Shown here: positions 1-12,316 of the stretch, piece by piece | Numbering within the stretch: the stretch's first letter is position 1 | Layout: each line of letters begins with the position of its first letter | NCBI GenBank assembly: GCA_015039465.1 | Contig: MU130702.1 | Coordinates: 759,237 to 823,236 of the forward strand | Direction of reading: 5' to 3' | Length of the DNA stretch: 64,000 bases | Source of the DNA: Phlegmacium glaucopus | Lineage: Eukaryota; Basidiomycota; Agaricomycetes; Agaricales; Cortinariaceae | The notes under the pieces: model-generated | The model's database searches: none | What the model saw: only the letters and a program-made list of their open reading frames with translations | What the model was told of the DNA's origin: nothing | Position numbers and translations under genes: made by a program

Positions 1-525
1 CAGAATATGGTTAACCTGCGTATAACGATGATGTCATGCCTTACCGCCGAGTTCCTGAGGTTATCCTGGGCGTATTGTAGACGGAAAAGGTTGACGTCTG
101 GAGCATTGGAGTGATGGTACGTATATTCGCCAAAACAGCTACATTTGACTAGGTTGACTGACCCGTGCTTTAGGTCTGACTTATCTGAAGCTAAAAACGT
201 GCTCGAGACAAGAACAACTGAACTTTTATCATCTTGCAAATGGTCGTCCCTCCTCCAAAAGACTTTCTTCGGCAAAGTGCCGTGGAAATTCGTCGATTCT
301 GAAGGTGAGTGTACGTAGATTCTTGTCCCTTAGCCCTTACTCACGTTTCCCTGTTTTATAGGTAATTGGTAGGGCGCTGCTGAGATACCGAATGCGAGTT
401 ATAGGACTCGTAAAGAGAGTCTTGAAGGGGAGAATAACGCGCGATTCTTCCGATTTATGAGGAAGATGTTAAAGTGCGGAGTGCCGAAGAGTTGTCAAAG
501 GACCCATGCTAAGGTAACAGCGTGG
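1..525 (+). pseudogene. Decayed SRPK-type protein kinase fragment (C-terminal half)
   Basis: Translated pieces in changing frames match the C-terminal lobe of SR-protein kinases. In order they are PEVILGV, a stop, then TEKVDVWSIGVM (about 52-118); DLSEAKNVLETRTTE (about 180-224); FYHLA, then PPPKDFLRQS in another frame (about 224-280); an intron-like gap (about 305-361); then EGNW, a stop, GAAEIPN and ARFFRFMRKMLK; and finally SAEELSKDP in a further frame (about 482-510). Two stops stand where the family normally has Trp or a residue after Trp, and at least three frame changes are needed to follow the homology, so this copy cannot be translated. SRPK-like kinases are often expanded in mushroom genomes. 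The fragment begins at the window edge, so the N-terminal lobe may lie to the left or be lost. Confidence 0.82.
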
Positions 526-1388
526 ATAGTTGATATCCATGTATTGTATGCACCCTAAGAACTGCCGAAGACTGAGCTCCATGCTCATCCACGGAGAGAG
601 GAGGACCTATCTATACCTCGGCATATAATACCAAATTACCAATGCCCAATTCTGTCTGGAAATGAACCAAAACGTTCGAGGGTTGTCTGGAAAGCCAGAA
701 CGGCGCATTACCCACACCAAATAGCAGTAGAAAGTGTATCAAACGTGAAACTGTACAGAAAAAACACTAATCAAGGATGAGAGCATCCTTGCTCCTCTTT
801 CGGTATGACTTCATGGCATTGCGAAATTGCAAAAGGGATAAAACTATCCAGAAACCAGAAGAAACCTGCAAAGTCGCTTATCGGCACTAAATCGGCAGTC
901 CATATTTTCCCTTCCGACGTTCAAAGTCCGACCAACGATCGTGATATAGTAGTGCACAACTATCTTGTATTTGAATCCACATATTTTGGTTCTAATATAA
1001 CTAGATACTCTCCATACAAAAATTCATAATCTGTGGATTATTATTGACCCCGGAGGATCCAGGGACAATTCAAGGTGTAAAAATGTACAAAATATATTAT
1101 AATTTATATCACAGGACTACTACATATAATGTTTGAATGTATTCATATGCAGAGCCTATTATGCATGTGTGTATGCTATCCAGATGGTGATGAGCAGGGT
1201 GAAAACTTCAGTCCCCACAAGGTTGCACGAGACAAGATGCTCCAGGGACAGCAGATAGACGAAGTCCAATCATGAGAAGGGTAAGCGGCATCGAATGTTG
1301 GGCATGTAGAGATCCTAAATATTTTGAAAGCGCTCACCGCTCAACGTTCAACCCTCAACCCCCAATTGAATGATATGCTACATCTAGC

Positions 1389-1426
1389 CGGCACAAGTTC
1401 GGCATGAGCTCGGCACAAGTTCGGCA
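1389..1426. repeat. Two direct copies of a 16-bp word
   Basis: The word CGGCACAAGTTCGGCA occurs at 1389-1404 and again at 1411-1426, six bases apart, with further partial TCGGCA words nearby. It may be a fragment of a dispersed repeat; no coding sense is seen. Confidence 0.6.
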
Positions 1427-2806
1427 CTATTATTGAACCCGACCTGGTTTCTGATAACATATACAAACAACCTTGCTCAGCTCATGGTTTCTTCCCAACA
1501 TGTTTGAAACCCTTAGAAACGGGGGTTTCTGGATAGCTTTATCCAAGCGGTCCAAATCTGCCATTGCAATGTTAATTCCGGTCGGGAGATATCATATTTA
1601 CTGGCCTGGAAACAATGTAAAGGAATGAGATTGATTGTATTACTAAACGAAATAATTAGTCTGCAAGTGGATACTGAACGAACAGATACAGATATGAGGG
1701 GTATTTTTTTCCAACCCTATCCATCTGTTCGCTTCGAACATGTCGGAGATATCTTGGCAAAGTGCTCCTTGGACAGGTAATCGCCGGGAGAACAGATTAC
1801 GTAGCGAAAGGTTGTGAATGATTTGATGACGAATTCAAGGTGTGCGGTTTCCTCCTCCGAGGAAATAGAGATTCCTAATTGTACACGTACAAAATTGTAA
1901 AAAATACAAATTCTATGTTAAAGTGATAACATTACTGAGCCATAATGTCTGGAAAACTGTAATGACCTTACATGCCTGAGGTATTGATATCTGAAATGGC
2001 GGGCCGCAGTTCAGCCATGGGCCCTTTTTTTATATAGGTCAAATTTTCTCAAAATCTGTCTGGAACCCGGAACGGCCTTCATCAGAGGGTCCTCTTCCAT
2101 TCTTTATCAGAAATACTTGTATGTAAGTTATATATTTTTGTCCCTTTCTTTTCCGTGGAGAGACTAATCTAAACGGCACGATGCACGGTTGCCGACACGG
2201 AGCGGCAAATGGTGACGTGACCACTGCCCTTTCGGATCAAATAGCCGAGATGCCGCATCTATTTGCTCACCATTGGCACGGCAACTGATCCAACTGCGTG
2301 TTATCAGATGTTATCTCGGATCCGTAATGGTAGATCTTTCTAATTCTTCCTAATTTGGGATCTGGCCCTTGTCCTATCTATTGTCGGCAGTCTCTATGAA
2401 CAGCTGATTTGGCTTGCCGAGATTTGATTTGGCGGCCATCGAAGCCGATCCCTGGTCTATTTGTATACAGTCAAATTTTGGCAGCGAAGCAATAAGGTGG
2501 GAGTTGAAACTCTCTTAATCCATACTCATCGGTGGACGCCTGAGAAAAATTTGGTGCAAAAGCCTTTGATACTGATAGCCAACGTGCGATATATCGATAA
2601 TATATCAGGCTTTTCAGGGATTGAGTCTCCGACTAATTATTGCCAGGTCCAAAAATCAGGAACGACCACGGACTGTGATAAGCGCGGATAACGGCACTCT
2701 GCTTACATTGCGCCACCGTTCAAAAAAATAATGTGGATCCGGAACTTCAATCCCAGTCACAGGTTAGGAGTTATTTATGGGTAAAATGCTTCTCCGCGTC
2801 CGCAAA

Positions 2807-2814
2807 TTATATAG
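2807..2814 (+). promoter_or_regulatory. TATA-like box upstream of the MFS gene
   Basis: TTATATAG lies about 57 bases before the ATG chosen at 2871. Its position between the two possible in-frame ATGs (2733 and 2871) is one reason for preferring the downstream start. Assignment is by sequence only. Confidence 0.35.
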
Positions 2815-2870
2815 ACCCGGAGGGTGGGAGAAATGTTTCTAGGTTCACCTCTCTCTTCCCCTGCAAGAGA

Positions 2871-5722
2871 ATGACACCCAAGCCTGAAAACGAGCCTCAG
2901 TCGACCTTGGCCACAAAAAAGCCAGAGCCAGGTGCATCATGGAAGAACGAAACGCATGTCCTCCCCAAGAACAGGTTATCGATCGTACGTTAAACGTCAT
3001 GTTGCCCAATTTTTTAGTTAACTGTGATTTTACTAGGTGTTCGCGGGGCTCATGGCATGTATTTTCTTAGCTGCAGTTGATCAGGTTTGTCCTTCTGCTC
3101 TGCATTATCTAGCCATTTGACAATCTAAGTACTGAAGACAATTGTTGCGACCGCACTGCCCACGATTGTAAGTCAGCTAGGAGGAGGGTCTCGGTATAGT
3201 TGGGTCGGGAGGTTCGTATTTTCATCGTTAATCAATGATTCATTGACCTACTCTTACTTGCCTTAGTGCCTACTTGTTGTCTGCAGCCAGGTGTGTTGTC
3301 ATTTTTCTTTTTCTTTCAATAAGTCTTATTATTTATACAGTCTGTCACCTTTGTATGGGAAATTGTCGGACCTTATTGGTCGAAAACCCATACTATACGC
3401 CTCTATTGCCTTCTTTTTAGTACGTCATTTCTATATCAGTCGCGCAAAGCTGAATTAATCTCCGTGCCTGGCGAAGATTGGATCTGCGTTATGCGGTTCC
3501 GCTCAAAACATGGTACAGTAGTCTTTTCATTCCTTGTCTTCTTTACGCAGTTAAAATTGTTTCAGACGTGGTTAATCGCGTCGAGAGCAGTGCAGGGGAT
3601 TGGTGGTGGCGGCATTTTCCAACTGGTTCGATTACTTCTTGTGCCATTGTCTCGTTATGTCTAATCTTCGTGATACGTCGGTCAGGTGAACATTACAATC
3701 AGTGACATAGTTCCTTTGACTGAGTGAGTCTGCAAGCCAAACACATGCTATGCAATTTTGAGCTATTAATTTACTTCGTAGACGAGGGAAATATGGTGGA
3801 TTAATAGGAGCTACATGGGGCATCGCAAGCGTTATTGGACCTCTTCTTGGCGGAGTGAATATTTTGAACCGGCTTACAAGCAACATTTCACTAAAAATCC
3901 TTCTTTCAAGGCGTTCACCGATCATGTTTCCTGGAGATGGTGATTTTTATACGTGTTCTGCATTGTCGATTTGTTTCTCATCTTCAATCTACTATAGGTG
4001 TTTCTTCATTAATCTGTATGTTTTGTATGCTCCTCATACAGACTTTTGTCTAACCGAATGAGATAGTCCAACTGGAGGCGTCGCGGCCGCTCTTCTGTTT
4101 TTCTTCCTCAATCTCAACCCGCACCAGGGAAGGACCTTAAACCAGCATCTCCATGAGTTTGATTTCATGGGTTTACTCCTGATTGTCTCGGGAATTGTAA
4201 TTTTACTGCTAGGCTTCAACGAGAGCGAAACCAGCTGTGAGAATCTTTGGTCCAGAGGTTGTGTGTACCTATATCTCACCTTTTCATCTCAGGGTCGTCG
4301 AAATCTACCATTGCGCTTCTAGTAGTTGGATGTGTGGTTCTTTTTGCTGGAGCAGTGAACGAAGTATATACCAAACGTTCACCTATCATCCCTCCACGTC
4401 TCTTCCGGGTGAGTTTCACATCATATATATGACATTTGGGCGTTGATGTTAGTCTCCTGATGGTCAGACCCGAACCACTGCCATTATTTTGATTACAAAT
4501 TTCCTGCATGCAGTTGTTTTCTTCACGGGCGCATTTTATCTACCTCTTTATTTTCAAGTTCTAGGCGCCTCCGCAACCAAGGCTGGTGTAGAGTAAGCGT
4601 TATCCTTGCGCAGTAGTGGGTGGGCCTGACTGGCCGTTCCTCAGAATGCTTCCATTTTCTCTGGGGGCCGCGGTACTATCGGCTATCTCGGGTATAGTTG
4701 TCTCTAGGACTGGCCTGTACCGGCCGGTGATGTGGTTCGGATACGCTTTATTTGCGTTGGGGATGGGTTTGATGATCATGCTGGATGCTAACTCTTCAAC
4801 GTAAGTTTGGTCTTATCTCATCACCCTTTCACGTTAATAAGCCTGCGGCGAGGTAGCGCTAAGAAGGTGCTCTTCCCCTTAGTGGCAGCCATAGGCCTGG
4901 GCACCATGTTCCAGGTATGAGATACGATGCCAACTTGAATGACCACCAGCTAATGCATGTTGTCAGACCCCTCTAATTGGTCTGCAAGCCGCAATGCCTC
5001 TGAAAGATATGGCGACCAGTACAGCGACGTTCGGCTTGCTCAGGTCTCTACTTTGATTGTATTCTCGTTCTATTGATACTGATCATGATACTAGGACGCT
5101 AGGAGGTACGGTGGGGATTTCTATTGGACAAGCCATTTACTCTAGTGTATGTCATAGCATCTACCTCCATTCTATCTTTAACTGATAACTTTGACGCCCA
5201 TTAGATTCTACGGAAGAAGATCCGAAATATACCTAATCAGATGTTTGGAGCGTCCCCAAGCGCGCTACTCCAGAGCGTCGGAAAGCTCAAATCAATTCCT
5301 GTATGATTATGGAATCCATCCGCGTCTAAATCTAAATCAACAATCTAGGACCCTGTTATTCGAGCGGCTACGATCCAGGCTTACGCACAATCGATAAGTA
5401 CGATCTGGATGGTTGGCACCCCGATCGTTGGCGTCTGTCTGATCATGGGTGAGTGTCTATCTTTGTACTCTGGTTTGTGTGTCTAAAAGTTAAGCACCCG
5501 ACTTGTCTAGTTTTGTTCATGAGGCACTACACTCTCCAACGAACTATTGTACGGGCTGGAGATGTGGAGAAAGATGCTGCTGGGGTACCCGGTGAACCTG
5601 AACAGGTCAATGGAGAAGAACATCCCGAAGAGAAAGCGAGCGAACCCACGGATGATACTAAGATTGATGATGTTGATGAGAAACGATCTGTTGAAGGAGA
5701 TGATGTCACTGTAACGATTTAG
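2871..5722 (+). CDS. DHA2-family MFS multidrug/toxin exporter (14 TM)
   Basis: Predicted plasma-membrane drug:H+ antiporter. Spliced by eye over about 13 small introns, the product is roughly 560-580 residues with the family's marks in order: TM1 [26 protein letters not shown], motif [12 protein letters not shown] after TM2, [11 protein letters not shown], the antiporter motif region [16 protein letters not shown], and a run of later hydrophobic helices to SIGQAIYSS and GVCLIM. Frame is kept through every junction, so the gene looks intact. The C-terminus is a hydrophilic acidic tail of about 60 residues ending TVTI. An in-frame ATG at 2733 would add 46 residues; the start at 2871 is preferred because the usual short cytosolic leader begins there and a TATA-like box lies between the two. 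Family members export antifungals or fungal metabolites; the substrate cannot be read here. No biosynthetic cluster is adjacent. Confidence 0.88.
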
Positions 5723-5902
5723 GGTGGAGGCAAATATCAAACGGCAATGTGCAAATATAATAGAATTCGATATGTTGCGTATACTTAGAGCGTATGATAT
5801 GACTTTCATATGATGGGCGTTTCAGTGATATATCATTCTTGGGCACGTGCAAAGAACCTCGCCTCTTACATTCCTCACTTCTGTTCCTCCCAGACTATCG
5901 CC

Positions 5903-7385
5903 ATGCCCTCTGAACACAAATTCTCTGTGCACACCGACCAGCATCAGCAGGACCAGCTACAAGGACAGGTTAAAGAATGTCCAACTTGTCATGCTACCCT
6001 TCAAGAACCGGCCACCTCACTATTTCTCTCAGAGACGGCTACAGTCGTCTGCTTAAGCTGCCGGGAACGTACTGCCCCTGTGATATCTACGCAAGATGTA
6101 CGGCAGCACCGTATTGATCTAGATACCTCTTATCCTACTCGGCAACCCCCCCACGAGCTCCCCGTCCCGCAGAGCATGAGGCGGTATCAAGATATTCTCC
6201 CCGCCGACTTTGACAGTGTCGTTTCTTCTTCCCCTGCTTCTTCAGTCTTGGAATCGAGTATTTCATATCATGGCTCTTCACCGCCGTCGCCAACTTATTC
6301 AAAGAAACCGGTATCATTAAGTATCCAATGTAACATCATCCCTCAGTCTACTTTGCCCCGCCATCAGCACTCTTTTGTTCCACATTCGTATGAGAGCACG
6401 CGACACCAGTCAACCTCCTATTCATCCCCGGATCCTCTTACTGACATTACACGAATACGTATTCGTTCGCGGGCTCATCATTGTCTCTACCCAGGGGCGG
6501 CCTTCCAGGGGACGCAGAAAAGCGGTAGGAACAGCTACGACGTCAGTGTAACCATCGTGGTATGTCTTCCTTTTCCAACCACTTGAGAGCCTCTAATTTA
6601 TTGGTTTCAGGATGTGAATTTTGCATCTTCAACCCTTTGTGGCTATCTCAGGATTAGGGGCTTGACAGATGATTGGCCCGAACTCACCACTTATTTTGAT
6701 GCCGAAATCATTGGCAGTCGATATGGGTTCTTGACCCAGAATTGGGGAGCTACTCAGCACGAGGACATGGTGCATTGGTCTCGTTTCCCTGCGTTTAAGC
6801 ATATTAGGCACGAGGCTAAGCGACCGCACATGACAATCGATGGTCAAGATCGTGGTGCAGTCTTCATGAGATGGAAAGAAAGGTTTTTGGTACCAGATCA
6901 TCGTGTGCAGGATATCAATGGTGCAAGCTTTGCAGGTAAGACACATTTCCAGATCGTGTCACTTATTGGCACAGTATAATAATACAACTCTCATTGTACT
7001 TAGGATTTTACTATGTTTGTGTGGATTTCAACCCACAGGCCTCGATATCACCGTCTTCAAGACCGGCGTCACAACTAGCATCGTCAACTCCTACAACTGA
7101 AGAAGGCACACAATCCTCCCAACCAATGAATTCCGCAAAAGGTGAAGGACGCCAAAGATCTCGACGAGATTCCAGTGTCCGTCGGCGAGACGCTTCTCCT
7201 ACGCCATTGAGCGCACCAGTAGCAACAATGAGTGGATTTTATTACCACCAAAACTCTGAACCGTGAGTTGGAACCGAAATATACGACCTGTACATTTCTT
7301 GTCTAAAAATGTGACCCTTAGATATCAACAACTTTCTCTGACGCACCTGCCAGAACGCACTACTTCGAGCTTTGAATTTCGCTGA
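5903..7385 (+). CDS. GID4: GID4/Vid24-like substrate receptor of the GID/CTLH E3 ligase
   Basis: GID4 recognises N-terminal Pro degrons and brings proteins such as gluconeogenic enzymes to the GID/CTLH ubiquitin ligase. Exons lie at about 5903-6558, 6611-6934, 7003-7262 and 7322-7385, giving about 435 residues. The N-terminal 190 residues are low complexity with a CxxC pair (ECPTCHA) and VCLSCRE. The Vid24 domain follows: GRNSYDVSVTI, LCGYLRIRGLTDDWPELTT, AEIIGSRYGFLTQNWGA, VFMRWKERFLVPDH, INGASFAGFYYVC, and the closing SGFYYHQNSEPYQQLSLTHLPE, which is split by an intron. Before that closing motif there is an inserted Ser/Pro/Arg-rich stretch of about 70 residues not found in yeast Gid4. The ATG at 5903 has a good context; an in-frame ATG at 5810 is possible. 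Confidence 0.9.
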
Positions 7386-7729
7386 ATGATTACTCATTTT
7401 TTGTAAAGAGCCTGCGTAATTGTACGACGAGCGATGACCGGAGTCCTACCGCTTTTGCAGTATGTATGGCCTGAGATATAATTTCCATTTCGTATTCGTA
7501 TTCGTTCATTGTTTTACTACACCTGGCTGTCGTTGTAAATGTTTTTTCCCCCCACTATTCCGCTGCCAGTATTGGATAATTTGCACAATCTCATGGGGAT
7601 GATTGACAAAAATAAAATATCTCCCATGTTATTTAAATAATTTGATATGTGAAAATCATATGAAAGGTACAACTGTGCATTCTCTGGTGGTCAACATTGC
7701 GATTCCTTCTTTCCATTATTCTCAAAGTT
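7386..7729. other. Intergenic gap between GID4 and the flavin monooxygenase
   Basis: AT-rich sequence serving as 3' region of GID4 and promoter of the next gene. No other gene or repeat is seen. Confidence 0.6.
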
Positions 7730-9978
7730 ATGTCTTCCGAGTGCGCACCTCATGTAGCCATTGTCGGAGCAGGGTAAGGATTTCTGGAAAATCGTAATCG
7801 CAGGTTGGTTTGATCCATCGACCTTGCAGTCTCGCAGGTATCGCAGCGGCTATCCAGCTCAAGAAGAAACTGAATTTCCACAATTTTACTGTAAGTTTTG
7901 TCCTTTTTCAAGATCAGGTTCGTTGGACAGACGGTGTTCAGATTTATGAAAAGGAAGATGGTGTTGGTGGAACTTGGAGGGTGAGCCCACCGATCATCTC
8001 CGGATGCTTCCCACAGGCTAACGTAAAGTATGAGCTAATAGCTCAACACTTACCCAGTCAGTTGGGCTTCTCACAAACTTCCTCTGACCAACGAAATTGA
8101 GTTATCTACACCAGGGCTGCGGTTCAGATGTACCTGTACATTGGTACAGTCTTTCGACAGACTTGAATCCTCGATGGGAGAGGTATTATGCCTCCCAACC
8201 TGAACTACGTGCCTATTGGGAGAACCTCTGGCACAAATATGACCTCGTCAAGCATACCCGCCTCAACACAGCCGTAAGAAACGCACAATGGAGCAATGAA
8301 ACCCAGCGCTACACCGTATCCCTTGAGAATGTAGCCACGAAGGAGACCAGTCAGGTTGGAGCAGACGTTATGATTTATGCTATTGGTGGATTTCAAGGAC
8401 CGTTGTACCCGAAAGATATACCAGGTCGTGAACAGTTCCGTGGAGAGATTTTTCATTCGGCAGAATGGAGACACGACGTGATATTGAAGAATAAACGTGT
8501 TGGTGTTATTGGGAATGGATGTTCTGCGTATGTTCTCTCTCTTCCCTCTGAGTTGATCTCGTTCTCGTTTTGCTGATCACGTTTAACTCAGTGCACAATT
8601 TATACCTCTAATCTCAGAAGACTTTTCAGTTAAAGTAGTCAACTTTTGTCGAACACCTCAATGGTATGTTCCCCGAGTACGTTTTCTTTCATTTGCATAC
8701 TAAATTCAATCAACTTACTGATAATACTCAATGTCAGAGGGACTTTCGTTACCCCGCTTGGGCACAGTGGATGTTTGCGCATATCCCTTTTCTCATGCGT
8801 TGGTATCGAAATTGGATCATGGCAAGAGTCAGCATCTTCACGTCTGACCTCATCGTGCAACGTCTGACATATTGTGCAGGCAGATTTAGGGTTTTTGATC
8901 TTCCGAAAGGACAATAAATTGCTCCTCTCTATCGTTAGAAAGGTATGTTATTCCTACATAGTACTATCTCGATACATTGACGGGCCACCGCTAGGAAATG
9001 TCTGCATATATCAAAAGTAAAGCCCCAAAGGAGGAAATGAAGAATTTGATACCAAAATATGGTACATAATTCGGATGAATTTCTGAAAACTCACCTGACT
9101 TCTTTCAGCACCCGGATGCAAGCGAATCATTGTAGATCCGCAATATCTCGACTCTCTGAATAGACCGAACGTTCGTCTCCAATGGGACGCTATCGAGACC
9201 ATTGTTGAGGATGGAATCAAGCTCAAGACAGGCGTGGTCATACCGTTGGATGTAATTATTTTTGGCACAGGATACTCCGTCGTATGTATTCACATGAATC
9301 ATGAATCCTTGACAATTCACTGTTCGTAGTTTACCAAGGACCCAGGTTCTCTCAACGTCCAGGGAAGCAGTGGCAATACTATAAGTGAATACTTTGAGAG
9401 CAAGGGAGGTCCGCAGGCTTATCTCGGCTCGTGCATTCCCGGGTTTCCAAATTTATTCACCCTTCTGGGCAAGTGGCTTATTTCTCTAGTTGGATAGTTT
9501 GAAAATTGTCTCCCTTCAGGCCCCAACGTTGCTTCTGGTCATGCGTCTGTGATCTTCAGTCAAGAAGCCCAGGTCAGTTCGATGAAATAATAACATGAGT
9601 CGAGTGCTGACGAGTCAAAATTAGATTTCTTTCGCTATGCAACTAATCCGGCCCGTGCTTGAGGGTAAAGCCAGGTCATTCGAGGTTACTGCGGAGGCAA
9701 CGGACAAGTATAACGATTGGCTACAAAAACGTCTCTCAACTTCGGTCTGGACCGACTGTGTTTCGTACTATCAGACGGGAGGAGATAAATCGAAGGTGAT
9801 TGCCACATTTCCCGGTCCCGTCGCACTTTTTTGGTGGTTTTGCCTGCAGCCGAGGTGGGGGGACTTTTGTGGAAGAGGGAGTGAGATTTGGGAAAGAGAA
9901 AGGAAGTTGAAGAAGTGGACCATGGTGACAATGGTTATTGGACTAGTACTAGGAATCCATAAGTTGAGAAATAGTTAG
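7730..9978 (+). CDS. Flavin-containing Baeyer-Villiger-type monooxygenase
   Basis: FAD- and NADPH-dependent oxygenase that would insert oxygen into ketones or oxidise N/S atoms. The start MSSECAPHVAIVGAG runs across an intron into GIAAAIQL, forming the N-terminal FAD Rossmann motif. Then come YEKEDGVGGTW, YPGCGSDVPVHWYSLS (rejoined across an intron), the Baeyer-Villiger fingerprint FRGEIFHSAEW (FxGxxxHxxxW), and the second nucleotide motif VGVIGNGCSA. The last exon ends with a hydrophobic TMVTMVIGLVLGI, which might anchor the protein to a membrane. About nine introns; frame can be followed throughout, so the gene seems intact at roughly 530-560 residues. Agaricomycetes carry many such enzymes; substrate is unknown, and neighbours (GID4, CK1) give no pathway clue. 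Confidence 0.85.
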
Positions 9979-10086
9979 TTTGATGAACAAGGCCTAATTT
10001 GGTCACAGTTTACTTCTTGGACCTGACCACAACTGCTTGCTGTGCCCAAATAATAGGCCTGTCTGGCCTCCACCTCGACGCTAACC

Positions 10087-12035
10087 ATGACTTCACACTC
10101 GCACCAGTCCTCAACAGCAAATCTCGTAGGTGTCCATTACCGTGTAGGCAAGAAAATCGGTGAAGGCTCGTTTGGGGTCATCTTCGAAGGTGTGCCTTTC
10201 TTTGACTCCCAGGAACTCAACGGCGTGGTTCAACACATACTCAGGAACCAATCTTCTTAATTCTCAGACGGTCGCTATCAAGTTTGTGCGTTGTATTGCC
10301 ATTGCAGTTTCCTCGACTTAAGGCTGAGAATGTGACCAAATTTCCATATAGGAACCGAGAAAGGCTGAAGCACCTCAGCTTCGTGACGAATGTCGTTCAT
10401 ATCGTATCCTGGCAGGCTGCAGTTTGTGCCCCTTCCCTAATGCCCTGATACATATTACTTACAGTCATTCCTATTGAAGCTGGGATTCCGCAAATATACC
10501 ACTTTGGCCAGGAGGGTTTACATAACATCCTTGTTATTGATCTCCTGGGACCAAGTTTAGAAGATTTATTCGATATGTGTAACCGGAAATTCTCAGTGAA
10601 GACCGTGTGTATGGCTGCAAAACAGATGGTGAGCTTGCGTTTGATATCGATGCTTATCCATCCATCTGTTTATTCCTCCGCTCTTCCTCCAGCTCACCCG
10701 TGTCCAAACGATTCACGAAAAGAACCTCATTTACCGAGATATCAAACCGGACAACTTTCTTATAGGTCGTCCAGGGACTAAAGGCTCAAATGGTCTGATC
10801 ATACCTAATCCCTTTAATTCTACTTATTAATCCCTGTTTTAAAAAGTCGTGCACGTTGTGGACTTTGGAATGGCCAAGCAATACCGGGATCCAAAGTCAA
10901 AACAGCACATCCCTTACCGAGAGCGAAAGAGTCTTAGTGGCACAGCGCGATACATGAGCATCAATACACATCTCGGCAGAGGTTCGCTAACATCTTCTAT
11001 GACATTCAATCGACTAACTCCCGACATAGAGCAATCACGTAGAGACGATCTGGAGGCTCTGGGACATGTTTTCATGTATTTCTTGCGAGGCAGTTTACCG
11101 TGGCAAGGTTTGAAAGCCGCTACGAACAAGCAGAAATATGAGAAGATCGGGGAGAAGAAGCAAACCACACCGATCAAAGAGCTTTGCGACGGCTACCCAG
11201 GTAGAGTTAATCAAAGATTAACTTCATTGAAAGAAAGTTGGTTAACCTCTAGGTTCTAGAGGAGTTTGGCATCTACTTGAACTACGTCCGCAAACTCGGG
11301 TTCGAGGAGACTCCTGATTATGATTTCCTCCGGGAGTTGTTCACAAAGGTCATGAGAAATAATGGGGATGTAGATGATGGTGTCTTTGATTGGAATCTCC
11401 TCCATGGTTGGTGACTTATTTCCTTTCTTGGGAACAGGACCTAAGCACCTTATACTTTCTAGATGGGAAAGGCTGGGAAGCATCAGTGGTTTGTTTTTCA
11501 CTTCATCAAATGGGTATTCGCTCAAATTAATTTATGCATATAGAGTCAACATCAAAGTCAAATACTAGCTGCGCGAGCGCCACAAGATGGAGGATACGGA
11601 GATAGACGCAAAGAACGGGATGACAGGAGACGGTCCCAAACACAGGGCCCAAGCAACGTGGTACCTCCTTCCCCTGCTCTTGTTAGAAATGGTTCTAAGC
11701 AACGGAAGATACCCATTGCACTCACACCGGGCCCTGCACAAGCTCACATTCCTATCGGCGCCAATCACAGGGCCAACGGGCAGCATCCATACGCCGTCGC
11801 TGGTATCGGCGCCGGATATGAATATGCGCAGCAGAATGAGCAGTACAAAACGCAGCAGCAGGCCTACGGTCGCGCTTCTCCGATGGTATCAAGCGTGGGA
11901 GCAGCTCCGGTTGCTGTTAGCAATGTGCGCGCCATGGGTGGTGAAACTGGCGTATCTCAAGATTATAACGGTCAAGACCTTGGCGACGAACCAACGAAAC
12001 CGTCTTTCTTAAGAATACTCACATGTCGATGTTAG
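10087..12035 (+). CDS. Casein kinase 1, Yck/Cki1 (membrane-anchored) type
   Basis: Ser/Thr kinase of the CK1 family. Exons give [18 protein letters not shown] (P-loop), TVAIKF with the catalytic Lys, [39 protein letters not shown] (CK1 form of the HRD loop), [10 protein letters not shown] (DFG), the CK1 signature [15 protein letters not shown], and [20 protein letters not shown]. After the kinase domain a Pro/Gln/Gly-rich tail of about 130 residues ends [13 protein letters not shown]. Yeast Yck1/2 end in two palmitoylated cysteines, so the terminal Cys-Arg-Cys fits a lipid-anchored plasma-membrane kinase acting in glucose sensing, endocytosis and morphogenesis; the anchor is inference. About eight introns; start [15 protein letters not shown] has a plausible context and precedes the kinase domain by the usual short leader. 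Confidence 0.92.
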
Positions 12036-12316
12036 ATTCCGGCTATCCACCTCTATGCATGATTTCTTTTATCTTTCAGGCTTTTACTGTACGCACCGTC
12101 GCTCATGAATAATTATCCCGACCAATGCTTGCTACTCCTTGCATATAACCATTCTTTCACGCCTTGCTATACCCGCCATTGACTCTCTTATTATATATTC
12201 GGTCTTTACCTTTTTTTCGCCACCTCGGTGGGAGTGTTATGCAACAATAAAAATGATAGGAATGATCATTAGGGGTATCTATACATCAGCTATTATACAA
12301 TTCCAAAAGAGATTTG
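12036..12316. other. Tail-to-tail gap between CK1 and the JmjC gene
   Basis: T/A-rich sequence between two converging stop codons, with AATAAA-like AACAATAAAAATG near 12242. It should hold both 3' ends; no other gene is seen. Confidence 0.5.

Larger units (their letters stand above)
526..2870. other. Gene-free stretch left of the MFS transporter
   Basis: No reading frame here shows a recognisable domain or a run of exon-like segments; the longest open stretches are under 90 codons and look random. The sequence is rich in GCCGA/TCGGC words and holds one short direct repeat (1389-1426). It probably contains decayed repeat or transposon material next to the dead kinase, but no terminal repeats or transposase remnant could be identified. 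The last about 100 bases are the promoter and 5' leader of the MFS gene. Confidence 0.5.

Noticed and set aside
2039..2691. Short open frames on both strands in the left gene-free part
   Set aside because: No domain, no exon-like continuation, and composition like the surrounding non-coding sequence.
7730..9978. A metabolite cluster made of the MFS exporter and flavin monooxygenase
   Set aside because: GID4 lies between them and no backbone enzyme is near; two tailoring-type genes are not enough.
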